DNA from: a bacterium
Lineage (GTDB): Bacteria; SZUA-79; Acidulodesulfobacterales; Acidulodesulfobacteraceae
Assembly: GCA_027319095.1 (NCBI GenBank)
Contig: DAHVNW010000003.1
Span: 11,898-75,897, forward strand
Direction of reading: 5' to 3'
Length of the DNA: 64,000 nt
The first letter of the stretch is position 1. Each line of letters starts with the position of its first letter. A program made the translations under genes and the position numbers. Shown one piece after another: positions 26,679-36,170 of the stretch. The notes below the pieces were generated by a model. The model did not search any database. It saw only the letters and a list, made by a program, of their open reading frames with translations, and was not told the origin of the DNA.

Positions 26679-27872
26679 ATGTCCAAAATACTTGTAGTTT
26701 CAGGAGAGCCTTCCGGAGATGCATTTGCTTCCGGCTTAATATCGTCATTAAAAAAGACAGGCGAAAACATAAGTATTTATGCAATGGGAGGAGAAAATTG
26801 CAGGAAAGCGGGCGCAGAGTTAATAGCCGATATTAAAGAATTGTCCGTAATGGGCTTTGTCGAAGTTCTTTTTAAATTAAAAGATATAAAAAAGATATTA
26901 AACAGGCTTTTTGAATGGATTAAATTAAATGAGCCTGCCGCAATTATTCTAACCGATTTTCCGTCTTTTAATTTTAAAATAGCAAAATTTGCAAATCAAT
27001 TTAATATTCCAGTCGTTTATTATATCCCGCCTAAGATATGGGCATCCAGATACGGCAGAATAAAATTCATTAAAAAATATGTAAAGTTAGTTATAACTAT
27101 TTTTCCATTCGAGCAAAATATTTATGAAAAAGAAGGCGTGAAATCTTATTATTTTGGAAATCCATTATATGTTTTGCATAACGAAGACATGAAAGCATCT
27201 AAAATTAAAGAAGGAAAAAAAGAAAATAAAGAAGAAGGCGAAAAAGAAATAAATTTAAAAGGCAAATATCCAGTAATTACGATTTTGCCGGGTTCGAGAA
27301 AAACCGAGCTTAAATATCATTCAAAGCGCATAATAAAATCTATTATTTTAATAAAGAAATTTTATAAAGACGCTTTTTTTATTTTTCCTTTTAGAAAAGA
27401 AATAGATTCGTCGTATTTCGGGTCGGCTTTAAAAAATAGCGGCAAAATATCCGGTAATTGGTATGCTTTTACGGATTCCGTCGGTTTTGCGTTTTCTTCG
27501 AGCGATTTAATAATCGCCGCCAGCGGAACGGCTTCCTTAGAAGCTTGTTTTTATGAAAAGCCGGTTATAATATTTTATTATTTGAACTATTTAACCTATA
27601 TTTTAGCTAAAATATTGGTTAAAATAAAATATGCAGGGCTCATAAATATATTGGCCGGGGATTTTGTGGTCCCCGAACTTATTGAATCTAAATTTAAGCC
27701 TAAAAATGTTTTTAAAGAAGCCGATAAATTTTTAAAAGAAGAAGATTATAGGAAATCCGTCGTGAATAAAGTATCATTGGTAGTTTCGACGCTCGATAAA
27801 GGCGTCGACCCTTTCGATTCCGCCGCCTCGGTTATTTACGATAATATATTAAAAAATTTAAAAAATGTTTAA
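26679..27872 (+). CDS. lpxB: Lipid-A-disaccharide synthase
   Basis: GT19 glycosyltransferase that joins lipid X to UDP-diacylglucosamine. The N-terminus has VVSGEPSGDAFAS and GGENCRKAGAE; the C-terminal half has ITILPGSRKTE and the nucleotide-binding ASGTASLEACFYEKP. A Lys/Glu-rich insertion at about residues 170-190 is unusual but probably a surface loop. It overlaps msbA by 8 nt. Confidence 0.94.
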   Translation: MSKILVVSGEPSGDAFASGLISSLKKTGENISIYAMGGENCRKAGAELIADIKELSVMGFVEVLFKLKDIKKILNRLFEWIKLNEPAAIILTDFPSFNFKIAKFANQFNIPVVYYIPPKIWASRYGRIKFIKKYVKLVITIFPFEQNIYEKEGVKSYYFGNPLYVLHNEDMKASKIKEGKKENKEEGEKEINLKGKYPVITILPGSRKTELKYHSKRIIKSIILIKKFYKDAFFIFPFRKEIDSSYFGSALKNSGKISGNWYAFTDSVGFAFSSSDLIIAASGTASLEACFYEKPVIIFYYLNYLTYILAKILVKIKYAGLINILAGDFVVPELIESKFKPKNVFKEADKFLKEEDYRKSVVNKVSLVVSTLDKGVDPFDSAASVIYDNILKNLKNV

Positions 27873-29652
27873 AAAAGAAAATTTTAAAAAAGATTCGGCG
27901 GTTTTAAGAAGGTTTTTGCCGTATATAATGCCGTATAAAAAGAAGCTTATTTTAGCGGTAATAAGCATGGCCGTCGTTTCGGCTTTGACCGGAGCGCTTG
28001 CATATATAGTAAAACCGCTTATAAACAATATATTTATAACCAAAAGCTATACCGAGCTTATACTTATACCTCTTCTTGTAATTTTAATATTCGTCGTTAA
28101 AAATATTTTTTATTATGCCGAATTTTATTATATCGGCTCGGTGGGGCAAAGCATTATAATGAGGCTAAGAGACGAAGCATATTCGGCTATAGTCAAATTT
28201 CCCGTGGCAAAATTAAATAAGCTTCCCACGGGCGTATTGATTGCCCGAATTACGTACGACATAAATATAATCCAAAGGACGGTATCCGATTCCGTAAGCG
28301 CGCTAATGAAAGACGTCCTGACTATAATCGTGCTTTTGGCGGTTGTTATATATATGGATTTTCAACTTGCGGTTGCCGTATTAGTTCTGTTTCCAGTCGT
28401 TATCTTACCTGTAACCCTGCTCGGCAAAAAAGCCAGAAAAACAAGCGCAGACACGCAAAACGAGATGGGCAGCATAACCAAGTTTTTAGACGAAACCGTA
28501 TCTAACCTTCGCACCGTCAAAGCTTATAACATGGAAGAGTTTGAAATTTCGAGGTTTAAAAAATTGTCGGACAACCTCTACAGATTTTTTATGAGAATGA
28601 CGAAAATCAGAGGACTCACGGTGCCTTTCGTAGAACTTATAGGCGGAATTTCCGTCGCCGTTATTATTTTTATCGGCGGACTTCAGGTTATAAAATTCGG
28701 ATATACGCCCGGCAGTTTCTTTTCTTTTTTGACCGCTATTCTTTTGCTTTACGAACCGGTAAAGAGTTTGTCGCGTTTAAACAACAGCCTTCAGGAAGGC
28801 ATTGCAGCGGGAACCAGAATTTTTAGCATTTTGGACGAAATACCGGAAACTCAGGGCGGCAAATTATCTATGCCTTCCGAAATTCAATCCCTTGAAATAA
28901 ACGGCCTTTATTTTAGTTACGATAAATATAAAGATGAAAATAAAGAATCTTTACATTTCGACCTGAAAAACATAAATATAAAAATTAACAAGGGAGAAAT
29001 AGTAGCCGTAGTCGGATATTCCGGGACGGGAAAAACGACTTTATCCATGTTGATTCCACGTTTTTACGAACCGGACGCCGGAGAGATAAAAATTAACGGA
29101 ATAAACATTAAGGAATTCAATTTAAAAGAATTACGCGGCTCCGTTTCTTACGTTTCCCAAAACGTTGTCCTGTTTAACGAGACCATAAGGTTTAATATAG
29201 AATACGGAAGCCGGAATAAGACGTTAGGCGATATAATAAGCGCGGCTAAATCGGCATTTGCCCACGATTTTATAACTAGCCTTCCAAACGGATACGATAC
29301 GATAGTCGATGAAGCCGGCTTAAGATTATCCGGCGGTGAAAAGCAAAGAATCTTAATCGCAAGGGCTTTTTTGAAAAATTCGCCTATTTTAATACTCGAC
29401 GAGGCGACGTCGTCATTAGACGGCGATTCCGAAAAGAAAATACAAGAAGCCTTATTCGGTTCGGAAGAAAACCGAGCGTGGTTGTGTAAAGATAAAATAG
29501 TTTTATTAATAGCGCACAGGCTTTCGACGGTAAAACATGCTAGCGTAATCTATGCCTTCGAAAAAGGAGAAATATCCGAAAGCGGAACGCATGAAGAGTT
29601 AATAAAAAGGGGCGGGCTATATAAAAGTCTTTTAGCCCGACAGAACGAATAA
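27865..29652 (+). CDS. msbA: Lipid A ABC exporter, MsbA type
   Basis: Flips core-lipid A across the inner membrane. A six-helix transmembrane domain (about 20-320) is fused to an ATPase with Walker A GYSGTGKTT, signature LSGGEKQR and Walker B ILILDEATSSLD, followed by LIAHRLSTV. 595 aa is the normal half-transporter size. The lpxB-msbA-waaA context favours MsbA over a generic exporter. Confidence 0.9.
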   Translation: MFKKENFKKDSAVLRRFLPYIMPYKKKLILAVISMAVVSALTGALAYIVKPLINNIFITKSYTELILIPLLVILIFVVKNIFYYAEFYYIGSVGQSIIMRLRDEAYSAIVKFPVAKLNKLPTGVLIARITYDINIIQRTVSDSVSALMKDVLTIIVLLAVVIYMDFQLAVAVLVLFPVVILPVTLLGKKARKTSADTQNEMGSITKFLDETVSNLRTVKAYNMEEFEISRFKKLSDNLYRFFMRMTKIRGLTVPFVELIGGISVAVIIFIGGLQVIKFGYTPGSFFSFLTAILLLYEPVKSLSRLNNSLQEGIAAGTRIFSILDEIPETQGGKLSMPSEIQSLEINGLYFSYDKYKDENKESLHFDLKNINIKINKGEIVAVVGYSGTGKTTLSMLIPRFYEPDAGEIKINGINIKEFNLKELRGSVSYVSQNVVLFNETIRFNIEYGSRNKTLGDIISAAKSAFAHDFITSLPNGYDTIVDEAGLRLSGGEKQRILIARAFLKNSPILILDEATSSLDGDSEKKIQEALFGSEENRAWLCKDKIVLLIAHRLSTVKHASVIYAFEKGEISESGTHEELIKRGGLYKSLLARQNE

Positions 29653-29672
29653 AATCGAATAAATTTTTTGGT

Positions 29673-31148
29673 ATGGAAAAAGTTTTATTTATCATTTATA
29701 ACCTTCTTTTGTTGTTTTTATTTCCTTTTTTTTTCATCGCAATGCTTATTCTTGCGTTAACGAAAAATAAAAAAAGCGAAGGTTTCGTTTATAAGTTTTT
29801 CCCGTCTTTATTCAAGCCGCTTAAGAACGTTTCTTTTAAAGGCGGGGTATGGATTCATGCGGTATCTTTGGGAGAAATCAGAGCTTCCGTTTATTTTATA
29901 GAATTGTTGCAGTCCTCCCGCTTTAAAAAAGTATTTTTATCGGCCACTACTAAAACAGGCTACGAATTCGCAAAAAATAAATATAAGAATGACGGCGGCG
30001 TTTCGGTATTTTATTTTCCTTACGATTTTTATTTTTCTATTAAAAACATCTTAAAAATCATAAGCCCGTCTTTATTTGTTTCTATGGAAACGGAAATTTG
30101 GCCTAATTTATTTAGCGCTTTAAATGAAAAAAAAATTCCTATCGCTATCATAAATGCAAGAATTTCCGATAAATCGTATAAGCATTACTTAAAATTAAGC
30201 TTTTTTTTTAGGCGCATTTTTAAAAAAATTAATTTAGTCTTATGCATGTCCGAAAATTATAAGGATAAATTTATAAATCTCGGCGTACCGGAAGAAAATG
30301 TTAAGGCGACCGGAAATATGAAATTCGATTTAAATATAGGATTAGTCTCAAAGGACATTGAAGAAAAAAGCGAAAAATTAAAAAAAATATTCAATAAAGG
30401 AAAGATTGTAGCTGCCGGAAGCACCCATGCCGGAGAAGAAGAATTAATTATAAGTGCCGTATCGAAAATAAACGAAAAATATAAAGAAAATAAAGCATAT
30501 CTTTTTATAGCCCCAAGGCATCCAGAAAGATTTGGCGAGGTTTCGGCCCTTTTAGAAAGAAGAGGTTTTAAGCACGCAAGGCTTTCTTCCATATATTCGG
30601 GAGAATTTTGTGGCAAGGCCGGTGCCTGTAGCGGCGGCGTAATGCCCGAAGAAAACGTGGGCGCCGTTAACTTTGGCAGCGGGCACGGCGGGCAATTCGA
30701 GGAAAACGGAGGCGAAGTAAATTTTAGCGGCGGCGGCGGCGATAGCATACCCGGTTTAAAATTGGGAACGCATATCGTTTTAGTGGATTTAATGGGGGAA
30801 CTACTTACCGTCTATAGTATATGCAATGCAGCCTTTGTCGGCGGAAGCATGGTAAACGCCGGAGGGCATAATATCCTTGAGCCGCTATTTTTCGGCAAAC
30901 CAGTAATTTTTGGAAATTACATTCAAAATTTTTCGGAAATAGCTCAGGAAATCGTTGACGTTAAAGCTGGAAGAATAGTAAGCTCCCCGCAGGAATTATA
31001 CGACGCTTTAGTTTATTACATCTATGACGAAAACGCTTCGGAAGAAGCGTCTAAAAACGGAACAGCGCTTTTATCCCAAAATAAAGGCATAACCCGCAAA
31101 AATTTAGATTTTTTAGCCCGATACTTTGGTAACGGCAATCATGCTTAA
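29673..31148 (+). CDS. waaA: Kdo transferase with glycine-rich insertion
   Basis: Transfers Kdo residues from CMP-Kdo to lipid IVA at the inner membrane. A membrane anchor (about 5-28) is followed by WIHAVSLGE, then ETEIWPN, NARISDKS and a C-terminal DLMGELLTVYSICNAAFVGGS and GGHNILEP block of GT30 enzymes. 491 aa exceeds the usual 420-430. The extra length is a Gly-rich loop at about residues 305-365 that contains a two-copy repeat of about 17 residues. Confidence 0.92.
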   Translation: MEKVLFIIYNLLLLFLFPFFFIAMLILALTKNKKSEGFVYKFFPSLFKPLKNVSFKGGVWIHAVSLGEIRASVYFIELLQSSRFKKVFLSATTKTGYEFAKNKYKNDGGVSVFYFPYDFYFSIKNILKIISPSLFVSMETEIWPNLFSALNEKKIPIAIINARISDKSYKHYLKLSFFFRRIFKKINLVLCMSENYKDKFINLGVPEENVKATGNMKFDLNIGLVSKDIEEKSEKLKKIFNKGKIVAAGSTHAGEEELIISAVSKINEKYKENKAYLFIAPRHPERFGEVSALLERRGFKHARLSSIYSGEFCGKAGACSGGVMPEENVGAVNFGSGHGGQFEENGGEVNFSGGGGDSIPGLKLGTHIVLVDLMGELLTVYSICNAAFVGGSMVNAGGHNILEPLFFGKPVIFGNYIQNFSEIAQEIVDVKAGRIVSSPQELYDALVYYIYDENASEEASKNGTALLSQNKGITRKNLDFLARYFGNGNHA

Positions 31149-31183
31149 AGCAGGGGTTTTTCGCAAAAGACGCAATAGCAGTT

Positions 31184-31216
31184 AAAAAATAAAAAAAGCC
31201 GGGCTATTTATTTTTT
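31184..31216 (+). terminator. Intrinsic terminator after waaA
   Basis: An AT-rich stem with AGC/GCT at its tip (loop CGG), A-rich on the 5' side, is followed by a T-rich tail (TATTTATTTTTT). It lies about 35 nt after the waaA stop and would close the envelope operon. The core is GC-poor, so strength is uncertain. Confidence 0.5.
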
Positions 31217-31278
31217 AATTAAATATGTGATAAAATTAATTGTAATGAATTTTGCAATTTTTTGAGAGTATTTTTTAG

Positions 31279-31533
31279 CTGGGAAATGCAATTTACGATA
31301 CGCTTGCATATGTAAAAAAATTAAAAAAGGCCGGTTTTACCGATGAGCAGGCTGAAGTTCAGGCCGAAGAAATAGCGCGTGTTTTGAATGAAAATATAGC
31401 GACGAAAAAAGATTTGGAAAAGGGGTTAAAAGAGCTCGAATATAAGCTTAAATATCAAATAATTACCGCCGTGGGAGGTATGCTTGCAGGTGCGGTAATT
31501 ATTATCGGCGTTTTAATAAAAATACTGCATTAA
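31279..31533 (+). CDS. DUF1640-like small coiled-coil membrane protein with non-canonical start
   Basis: Directly after a TAG at 31276, an 84-codon frame reads (CTG)GNAIYDTLAYVKKLKKAG, then a charged coiled coil (about residues 25-55) with IATKKDLEKGLKELE, and a C-terminal transmembrane helix (about 60-82). This layout matches the DUF1640/CCDC90-like family of small bacterial proteins. No ATG, GTG or TTG lies before the conserved N-terminus, so it either starts at CTG or has lost its start. Function is unknown. It sits alone between waaA and rplU. Confidence 0.65.
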   Translation: MGNAIYDTLAYVKKLKKAGFTDEQAEVQAEEIARVLNENIATKKDLEKGLKELEYKLKYQIITAVGGMLAGAVIIIGVLIKILH

Positions 31534-31553
31534 ACTCTAAAATCAAAAAAATG

Positions 31554-31582
31554 TTGACAATAATGTCAAAACCTATTAAAAT
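31554..31582 (+). promoter_or_regulatory. Sigma-70-type promoter for rplU-rpmA
   Basis: TTGACA at 31554-31559, a 17-nt spacer and TAAAAT at 31577-31582. The transcript would start near 31589 and leave a leader of about 80 nt before rplU, in which I see no named RNA motif. Confidence 0.7.
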
Positions 31583-31668
31583 CATTTATTCAATTATTTT
31601 AAGTATCTCACAATCTTGAAATATGTTATTTTGCATAATAAAGTAAAGGAAAATAAAGGGGAATATCG

Positions 31669-31980
31669 ATGGAAAATTACGCTATTATAACTTCGGGTTC
31701 AAAACAATACGTCGTTGCTTCGGGGGACGTCGTAAGAATAGAAACCTTAGGCAAGGAAAAAGGGGAAGAGGTAACGTTTACTCCAATAGCCGTTAAGGAT
31801 AATAACGGACTTTTGACCGATAAGGAAGCATTAAAAGATAAAACCGTTACCGGCGCGGTCGTTAGAAACGGAAGGGCTAAAAAAATAGTCGTATTTAAAA
31901 TGAAGCGCCGTAAAGACGAAAGGAAAAAAAGGGGACACAGGCAAAATTTTACGGAAGTCAGAATAACCGGTATTTCATAA
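31669..31980 (+). CDS. rplU: 50S ribosomal protein L21
   Basis: 103-aa large-subunit protein that binds 23S rRNA. The N-terminus YAIITSGSKQYVV and the basic KMKRRKDERKKRGHRQ followed by FTEVRITGI are diagnostic. An AAAGGGG Shine-Dalgarno precedes the ATG. It is followed by rpmA and obgE, the standard order. Confidence 0.97.
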   Translation: MENYAIITSGSKQYVVASGDVVRIETLGKEKGEEVTFTPIAVKDNNGLLTDKEALKDKTVTGAVVRNGRAKKIVVFKMKRRKDERKKRGHRQNFTEVRITGIS

Positions 31981-32035
31981 GTATTTTTGGAAAAATATTA
32001 TTTTGTTTCAATTTTAACGTTTAAAAGGTGATACT

Positions 32036-32299
32036 ATGGCACATAAAAAAGCCGGCGGCAGTTCGAGAAACGGAAGAGACAGCAAGGGCCAAAGAAGAGG
32101 AGTTAAAAGATTTGGAGGTCAATTAGTTAAGCCGGGAGAAATTATCGTCCGTCAGGTAGGCTCTTCTTTTCATCCCGGAAAATATGTTAAATCCGGCAAG
32201 GACTACACGCTCTATTCCATAATAAAAGGCTTCGTTAAATTTCATGCCGGAAAAAGCAACCGGAAATTCGTTAGCGTTATCCCCGCGGAAGAGCAATAA
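32036..32299 (+). CDS. rpmA: 50S ribosomal protein L27
   Basis: 87-aa protein whose N-terminal tail reaches the peptidyl transferase centre. [26 protein letters not shown] and IVRQVG are diagnostic. It starts directly at MAHKK, without the cleaved N-terminal extension of Firmicute L27. A GGTG Shine-Dalgarno lies upstream. Confidence 0.97.
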   Translation: MAHKKAGGSSRNGRDSKGQRRGVKRFGGQLVKPGEIIVRQVGSSFHPGKYVKSGKDYTLYSIIKGFVKFHAGKSNRKFVSVIPAEEQ

Positions 32300-32396
32300 T
32301 TCCTTAATATAATAAGATTGTTAGAATTGCATATATTATATGTATAACAATTCGCTTAGAAATAATTAGAAAATAAGGAATAAGCTAAAAAAAAAT

Positions 32397-32424
32397 CGGC
32401 AATATCTCATTAATATTATTGCCG
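32397..32424 (-). terminator. Intrinsic-terminator-like hairpin facing the minus strand
   Basis: CGGCAATA (32397-32404) pairs with TATTGCCG (32417-32424). Read on the minus strand the hairpin is followed by ATTTTTTTTTAGC, a good U-tract; on the + strand only GATTTATGG follows. It lies in the 227-nt rpmA-obgE gap, which otherwise holds only AT-rich sequence and a weak inverted repeat around 32330. No minus-strand gene is visible nearby. Confidence 0.5.
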
Positions 32425-32526
32425 GATTTATGGCTTATTATGCGTTTAGCATTTTAAAGTTTTATTTTCCCGCCGTTAACTTTATAAATATCAAAATTAA
32501 TGTCAAGGCAAACTTAAAAATTTCCG

Positions 32527-33549
32527 ATGAAATTCGTCGATAATGCCGTTATAACGATTGCTTCCGGTGACGGAGGCAGAGGCGCCGTCAGCTTCAGGAG
32601 GGAGAAATTTATCCCTAAAGGCGGGCCGGACGGAGGCGACGGAGGCGACGGAGGCGACGTAGTATTTGCAACATCCCACAACATAAGCAGCCTTCTAGAT
32701 TTCAGGTATAAGCCGAGGTACTTAGCGGAAAACGGGGGCCACGGCTCTGGAAACAATAAAAAAGGCGGGGATGGAGAAGATATTATTATAAACGTGCCGG
32801 TAGGCACCATGGTTTTTGATTTGGAGTCCGGCGAAATTATTGCCGATCTTGCCTTAGACGGCGAAAAAGCAGTTTTGTTAAAAGGCGGTATAGGAGGTAA
32901 AGGCAACGCTTTCTTTAAGACTTCGACTAACAGAATACCCCGCTTTGCCCAGCCAGGAACAAAAGGCGTTACTAAAAAAGTAAGGTTAGTTCTTAAAAGC
33001 ATCGGCGATATCGGCATAATAGGACTTCCAAATGCCGGGAAGTCCGCCCTTATTTCTAAATTGACAGGTTCGCGCCCAAAAATAGCGCCTTATCCGTTTA
33101 CGACAAAAGCCCCGAATCTCGGCGTTTTTTTCGACGAGGAATCCAATAAAACTGTAACTTTGGTTGATATACCCGGCATAATCTCCGGCGCTTCCGAAGG
33201 CGCCGGCCTGGGCTTGAGATTTTTGAGCCATATCGAAAGGTCGGACTTATTGCTACATTTGATAGAAATAGGCACTATCGAAGAAATTAAACGCTCTTAC
33301 GAAACCGTCGTTAAGGAAATAGCTGAATATAACCAAAAAATACTCGATAAAAAACGGATAGCGGCAATAAATAAAATCGATTTAATATCCGACGATAAAA
33401 AATTAAATAGCATAACAAAAGAAACCAAAAAGTTTTTCCTTAAGGAAAATATTAACGTATATTTCATATCCGCATATAACGGTACGGGGATAGACGAACT
33501 TACTGGCGGTTTAAATTTGCTTTTAAACAAAAAAGATATTGAGACATAA
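32527..33549 (+). CDS. obgE: GTPase Obg
   Basis: Ribosome-associated GTPase involved in 50S assembly and stringent control. The Gly-rich Obg fold (about 1-158) contains the GGDGGDGGDGG-type repeats. The G domain has GLPNAGKSAL, the switch I segment APYPFTTKAPNLG, DIPGII, and NKIDL. 340 aa, without a long C-terminal OCT extension. No Shine-Dalgarno is visible. Confidence 0.95.
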   Translation: MKFVDNAVITIASGDGGRGAVSFRREKFIPKGGPDGGDGGDGGDVVFATSHNISSLLDFRYKPRYLAENGGHGSGNNKKGGDGEDIIINVPVGTMVFDLESGEIIADLALDGEKAVLLKGGIGGKGNAFFKTSTNRIPRFAQPGTKGVTKKVRLVLKSIGDIGIIGLPNAGKSALISKLTGSRPKIAPYPFTTKAPNLGVFFDEESNKTVTLVDIPGIISGASEGAGLGLRFLSHIERSDLLLHLIEIGTIEEIKRSYETVVKEIAEYNQKILDKKRIAAINKIDLISDDKKLNSITKETKKFFLKENINVYFISAYNGTGIDELTGGLNLLLNKKDIET

Positions 33550-33612
33550 TATAAAAATAAAATATAATAGAAATACGATGCGGCGGTTAACAAGATATTA
33601 TTTGGAAATTAA

Positions 33613-34764
33613 GTGAAAAAGCTGACTGACTTTAAAAATTATTTAGATTCTAAAAAAAGAATAGTAATAAAAATAGGCACGCAGGTTCTTTTGAATGAAA
33701 GAGGAAAACCGTCTATTTATTCTTTTAGAAATATTTGCGCTTTCGCTTTCTCGTTGATTAATCAAAAAAAAGAAGTTATACTTGTTTCTTCCGGCGCTAT
33801 AGCCGCGGGAAAGGATTTACTCGGCATAAATTCAGAATCCAATAATTTTTCTATTCCGCAGAAACAGGCGTTTGCCGCCTGCGGGCAACCCATTTTAATG
33901 GGACATTACGATTCGTGTTTCAAGCGTTACGGTATTAAAACGGCGCAAGTACTTTTAACCAAGGAAGATATATCCGTAAGAAAGAGGTTTACCAACGCCC
34001 GCAATACCATATATGAACTGTTGAATAACGGCGTTGTTCCGATAATAAACGAAAACGATACCGTTTCTTACGAAGAAATAAGATTTTCCGACAACGACCA
34101 TCTGTCCGCGCTTATTTTAAATTTAGTTTGCGCAGATTTATTTATAATTCTTTCGAACGTTAAGGGGGTTTTCGATAAAAATCCTAATATTTATAAGGAT
34201 GCAAAACCAGTAAGGGTAATAAGCGACATAAAAAGCTATATTAAAAATTTTAAAGATATTACCAAAAGTCCGTACGGCACCGGAGGTATGAACTCAAAGC
34301 TCTTTGCCTCTTTTATAGCTTCGAGCGCAGGCGTAGATACTGTTATCGCTTCGGGAAAAGACAAAAAAAGCCTCGGTGCATTGTCAGAAGGTAAATTAAG
34401 CGGTACTTTGGTGACTTCGTCCGAGTATAAAATAAACAAAAAGAAACACTGGCTTTTGTTCGGCATGGAAAAATACGGAGAGATAGTTATAGACGACGGA
34501 GCCGTCTCGGCTATATCCGGTAAGAACAAAAGCCTTCTTGCGAGTGGCATAACAGATGTAAAGGGCGATTTTAAAAAGGGGTGCGGAGTATATATAATAG
34601 ATAAAAAAGGCGGCATCGTGTCTAAAGGCATATCTAATCTTGATTCAGAAGATATTTTAAAGATAAAAGGCTTAAGTTCGGAAGAAATAAAAAAGAAATT
34701 CGGCAAAGACAAAAAAAAATCTTACTTGGTGGTCCATAAAGACAAGATGGTTTCAAATATATAA
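33613..34764 (+). CDS. proB: Glutamate 5-kinase
   Basis: First step of proline synthesis. A GTG start gives 383 aa: an amino-acid kinase domain (about 15-260; IVIKIGTQVL, SSGAIAAGKDLL, NENDTVSYEEIRFSDND, GTGGMNSKL) and a C-terminal PUA domain (about 280-375). It is followed 32 nt later by proA. Proline feedback inhibition is expected from the family. Confidence 0.94.
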   Translation: MKKLTDFKNYLDSKKRIVIKIGTQVLLNERGKPSIYSFRNICAFAFSLINQKKEVILVSSGAIAAGKDLLGINSESNNFSIPQKQAFAACGQPILMGHYDSCFKRYGIKTAQVLLTKEDISVRKRFTNARNTIYELLNNGVVPIINENDTVSYEEIRFSDNDHLSALILNLVCADLFIILSNVKGVFDKNPNIYKDAKPVRVISDIKSYIKNFKDITKSPYGTGGMNSKLFASFIASSAGVDTVIASGKDKKSLGALSEGKLSGTLVTSSEYKINKKKHWLLFGMEKYGEIVIDDGAVSAISGKNKSLLASGITDVKGDFKKGCGVYIIDKKGGIVSKGISNLDSEDILKIKGLSSEEIKKKFGKDKKKSYLVVHKDKMVSNI

Positions 34765-34796
34765 ATATAATTTTTTAAGGAGTAATTGCATATATT

Positions 34797-36101
34797 ATGA
34801 ATGCAGAAGAAAATAATGAAACCGTTGAAAATGCTACGGCTTCGCCTTCCATAAAGGAAATAGCCGAAAAGGCTTATGGAGCGAGCAGTTTAATCGCAAA
34901 CGCCGGCTCTTCCGTAAAATTAAATATTCTTAAAACGCTTAAAGACCTTTTAATAAAAAATAAAAAACCGGTAGAGACTGAAAACGCCAAAGATATCGAC
35001 AATGCAAGATTAAGCGGTTTAAGCAAAGCCATGATAGACAGGCTGACTATTTCGCAAAAGACATTTGATTCCATGGTTGATTCGATAGAAGACGTTATGA
35101 AAATTAAAGACCCGGTTGGAGAAATAGAAAATATAACGACGAGGCCAAACGGCCTTATGGTCGGCAAAATGAGGATTCCGCTGGGCGTCATAGGAATAAT
35201 TTACGAATCGAGGCCAAACGTTACGATAGACGCTTCTATCCTATGTCTTCTTTCCGGCAACGCCGTTATTTTAAGGGGCGGTTCGGAAGCTATTAATTCG
35301 AATAGGATACTTGCCTCTTTAGTTTCCGAAAGCCTTGAAATTAATGGGCTTCCGCGCGAAATAGTTTCGATAGTTCCTTATACCGGCAGGTCTGCGGTAA
35401 CCGAATTAATATCGCAGAAAAAATATATAGACCTTATAATTCCGAGAGGCGGAGAAGGCCTGATCTCATTCGTTACCGAAAATTCAAAGATTCCCGTCGT
35501 AAAACACGACAAAGGCGTCTGCCACATATACGTCGATAAATATGCAAATGTTAAGGAGTCCGTTGGCGTTGTCATAAACGCAAAAGTCCAGCGCCCTTCC
35601 GTATGCAATGCATTGGAAACTCTTTTGGTCCACGAGGAAATAGTAAATAATTTCATGCCGGAAATGCTTTCGGAACTTCGGAACAATAACGTGGAAACAA
35701 GGGTGAGCGGCGAAATTTTGCATATTTTTAAAAAAGATTTTAATTTTATAATCGAAGCGGCGGACGCCGACTGGGACTCCGAATATTTAAACCTTACTTT
35801 AGCGGTTAAAACGGTTAAAAATATGGAAGAGGCGATAAACCACATAAAACTCCACGGTTCTAACCATACCGAGTCGATTATGACGGAAAACTATTCACGT
35901 GCTTTGGAATTTATTAAAAAAGTAAACTCTTCCTGCGTCTTAGTAAACGCTTCCACGCGGTTTAACGACGGTTTTGAGCTTGGGCTCGGCGCCGAAATAG
36001 GCATATCCACTTCCAAGATTCACGCATTCGGACCTATGGGAGCAAAAGAGCTTACCACTGCAAAATTTATTGTCTTTGGGAATTACCAGAAGAGATTATA
36101 G
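34797..36101 (+). CDS. proA: Glutamate-5-semialdehyde dehydrogenase (gamma-glutamyl phosphate reductase)
   Basis: Second step of proline synthesis, reducing glutamyl phosphate. Aldehyde-dehydrogenase fold, 434 aa, with the catalytic Cys in KVQRPSVCNALETLLVH, PLGVIGIIYESRPNVT and RGGSEAINSN. The first 15-20 residues are acidic and not conserved in the family, so a slightly later start is possible. The best Shine-Dalgarno (AAGGAG) lies unusually far, about 16 nt, from this ATG. Confidence 0.94.
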   Translation: MNAEENNETVENATASPSIKEIAEKAYGASSLIANAGSSVKLNILKTLKDLLIKNKKPVETENAKDIDNARLSGLSKAMIDRLTISQKTFDSMVDSIEDVMKIKDPVGEIENITTRPNGLMVGKMRIPLGVIGIIYESRPNVTIDASILCLLSGNAVILRGGSEAINSNRILASLVSESLEINGLPREIVSIVPYTGRSAVTELISQKKYIDLIIPRGGEGLISFVTENSKIPVVKHDKGVCHIYVDKYANVKESVGVVINAKVQRPSVCNALETLLVHEEIVNNFMPEMLSELRNNNVETRVSGEILHIFKKDFNFIIEAADADWDSEYLNLTLAVKTVKNMEEAINHIKLHGSNHTESIMTENYSRALEFIKKVNSSCVLVNASTRFNDGFELGLGAEIGISTSKIHAFGPMGAKELTTAKFIVFGNYQKRL

Positions 36102-36170
36102 GTCATTAAGTCACCGTTAGAAATTTTAATTAATATAGTTTAGTTATAGATTATACGCAGGTTAAATGCT

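Noticed and set aside
30257-30748. Pro-rich minus-strand open frame opposite waaA
   Set aside because: It is the complement of the Gly-rich insertion in waaA; composition explains it.
32300-32360. GAATTG/CAATTC inverted repeat after rpmA
   Set aside because: Short, AT-rich and without a U-tract; likely chance in this composition.
32514-33017. Pro-rich minus-strand open frame opposite obgE
   Set aside because: Complement of the Gly-rich Obg fold; no support as a gene.
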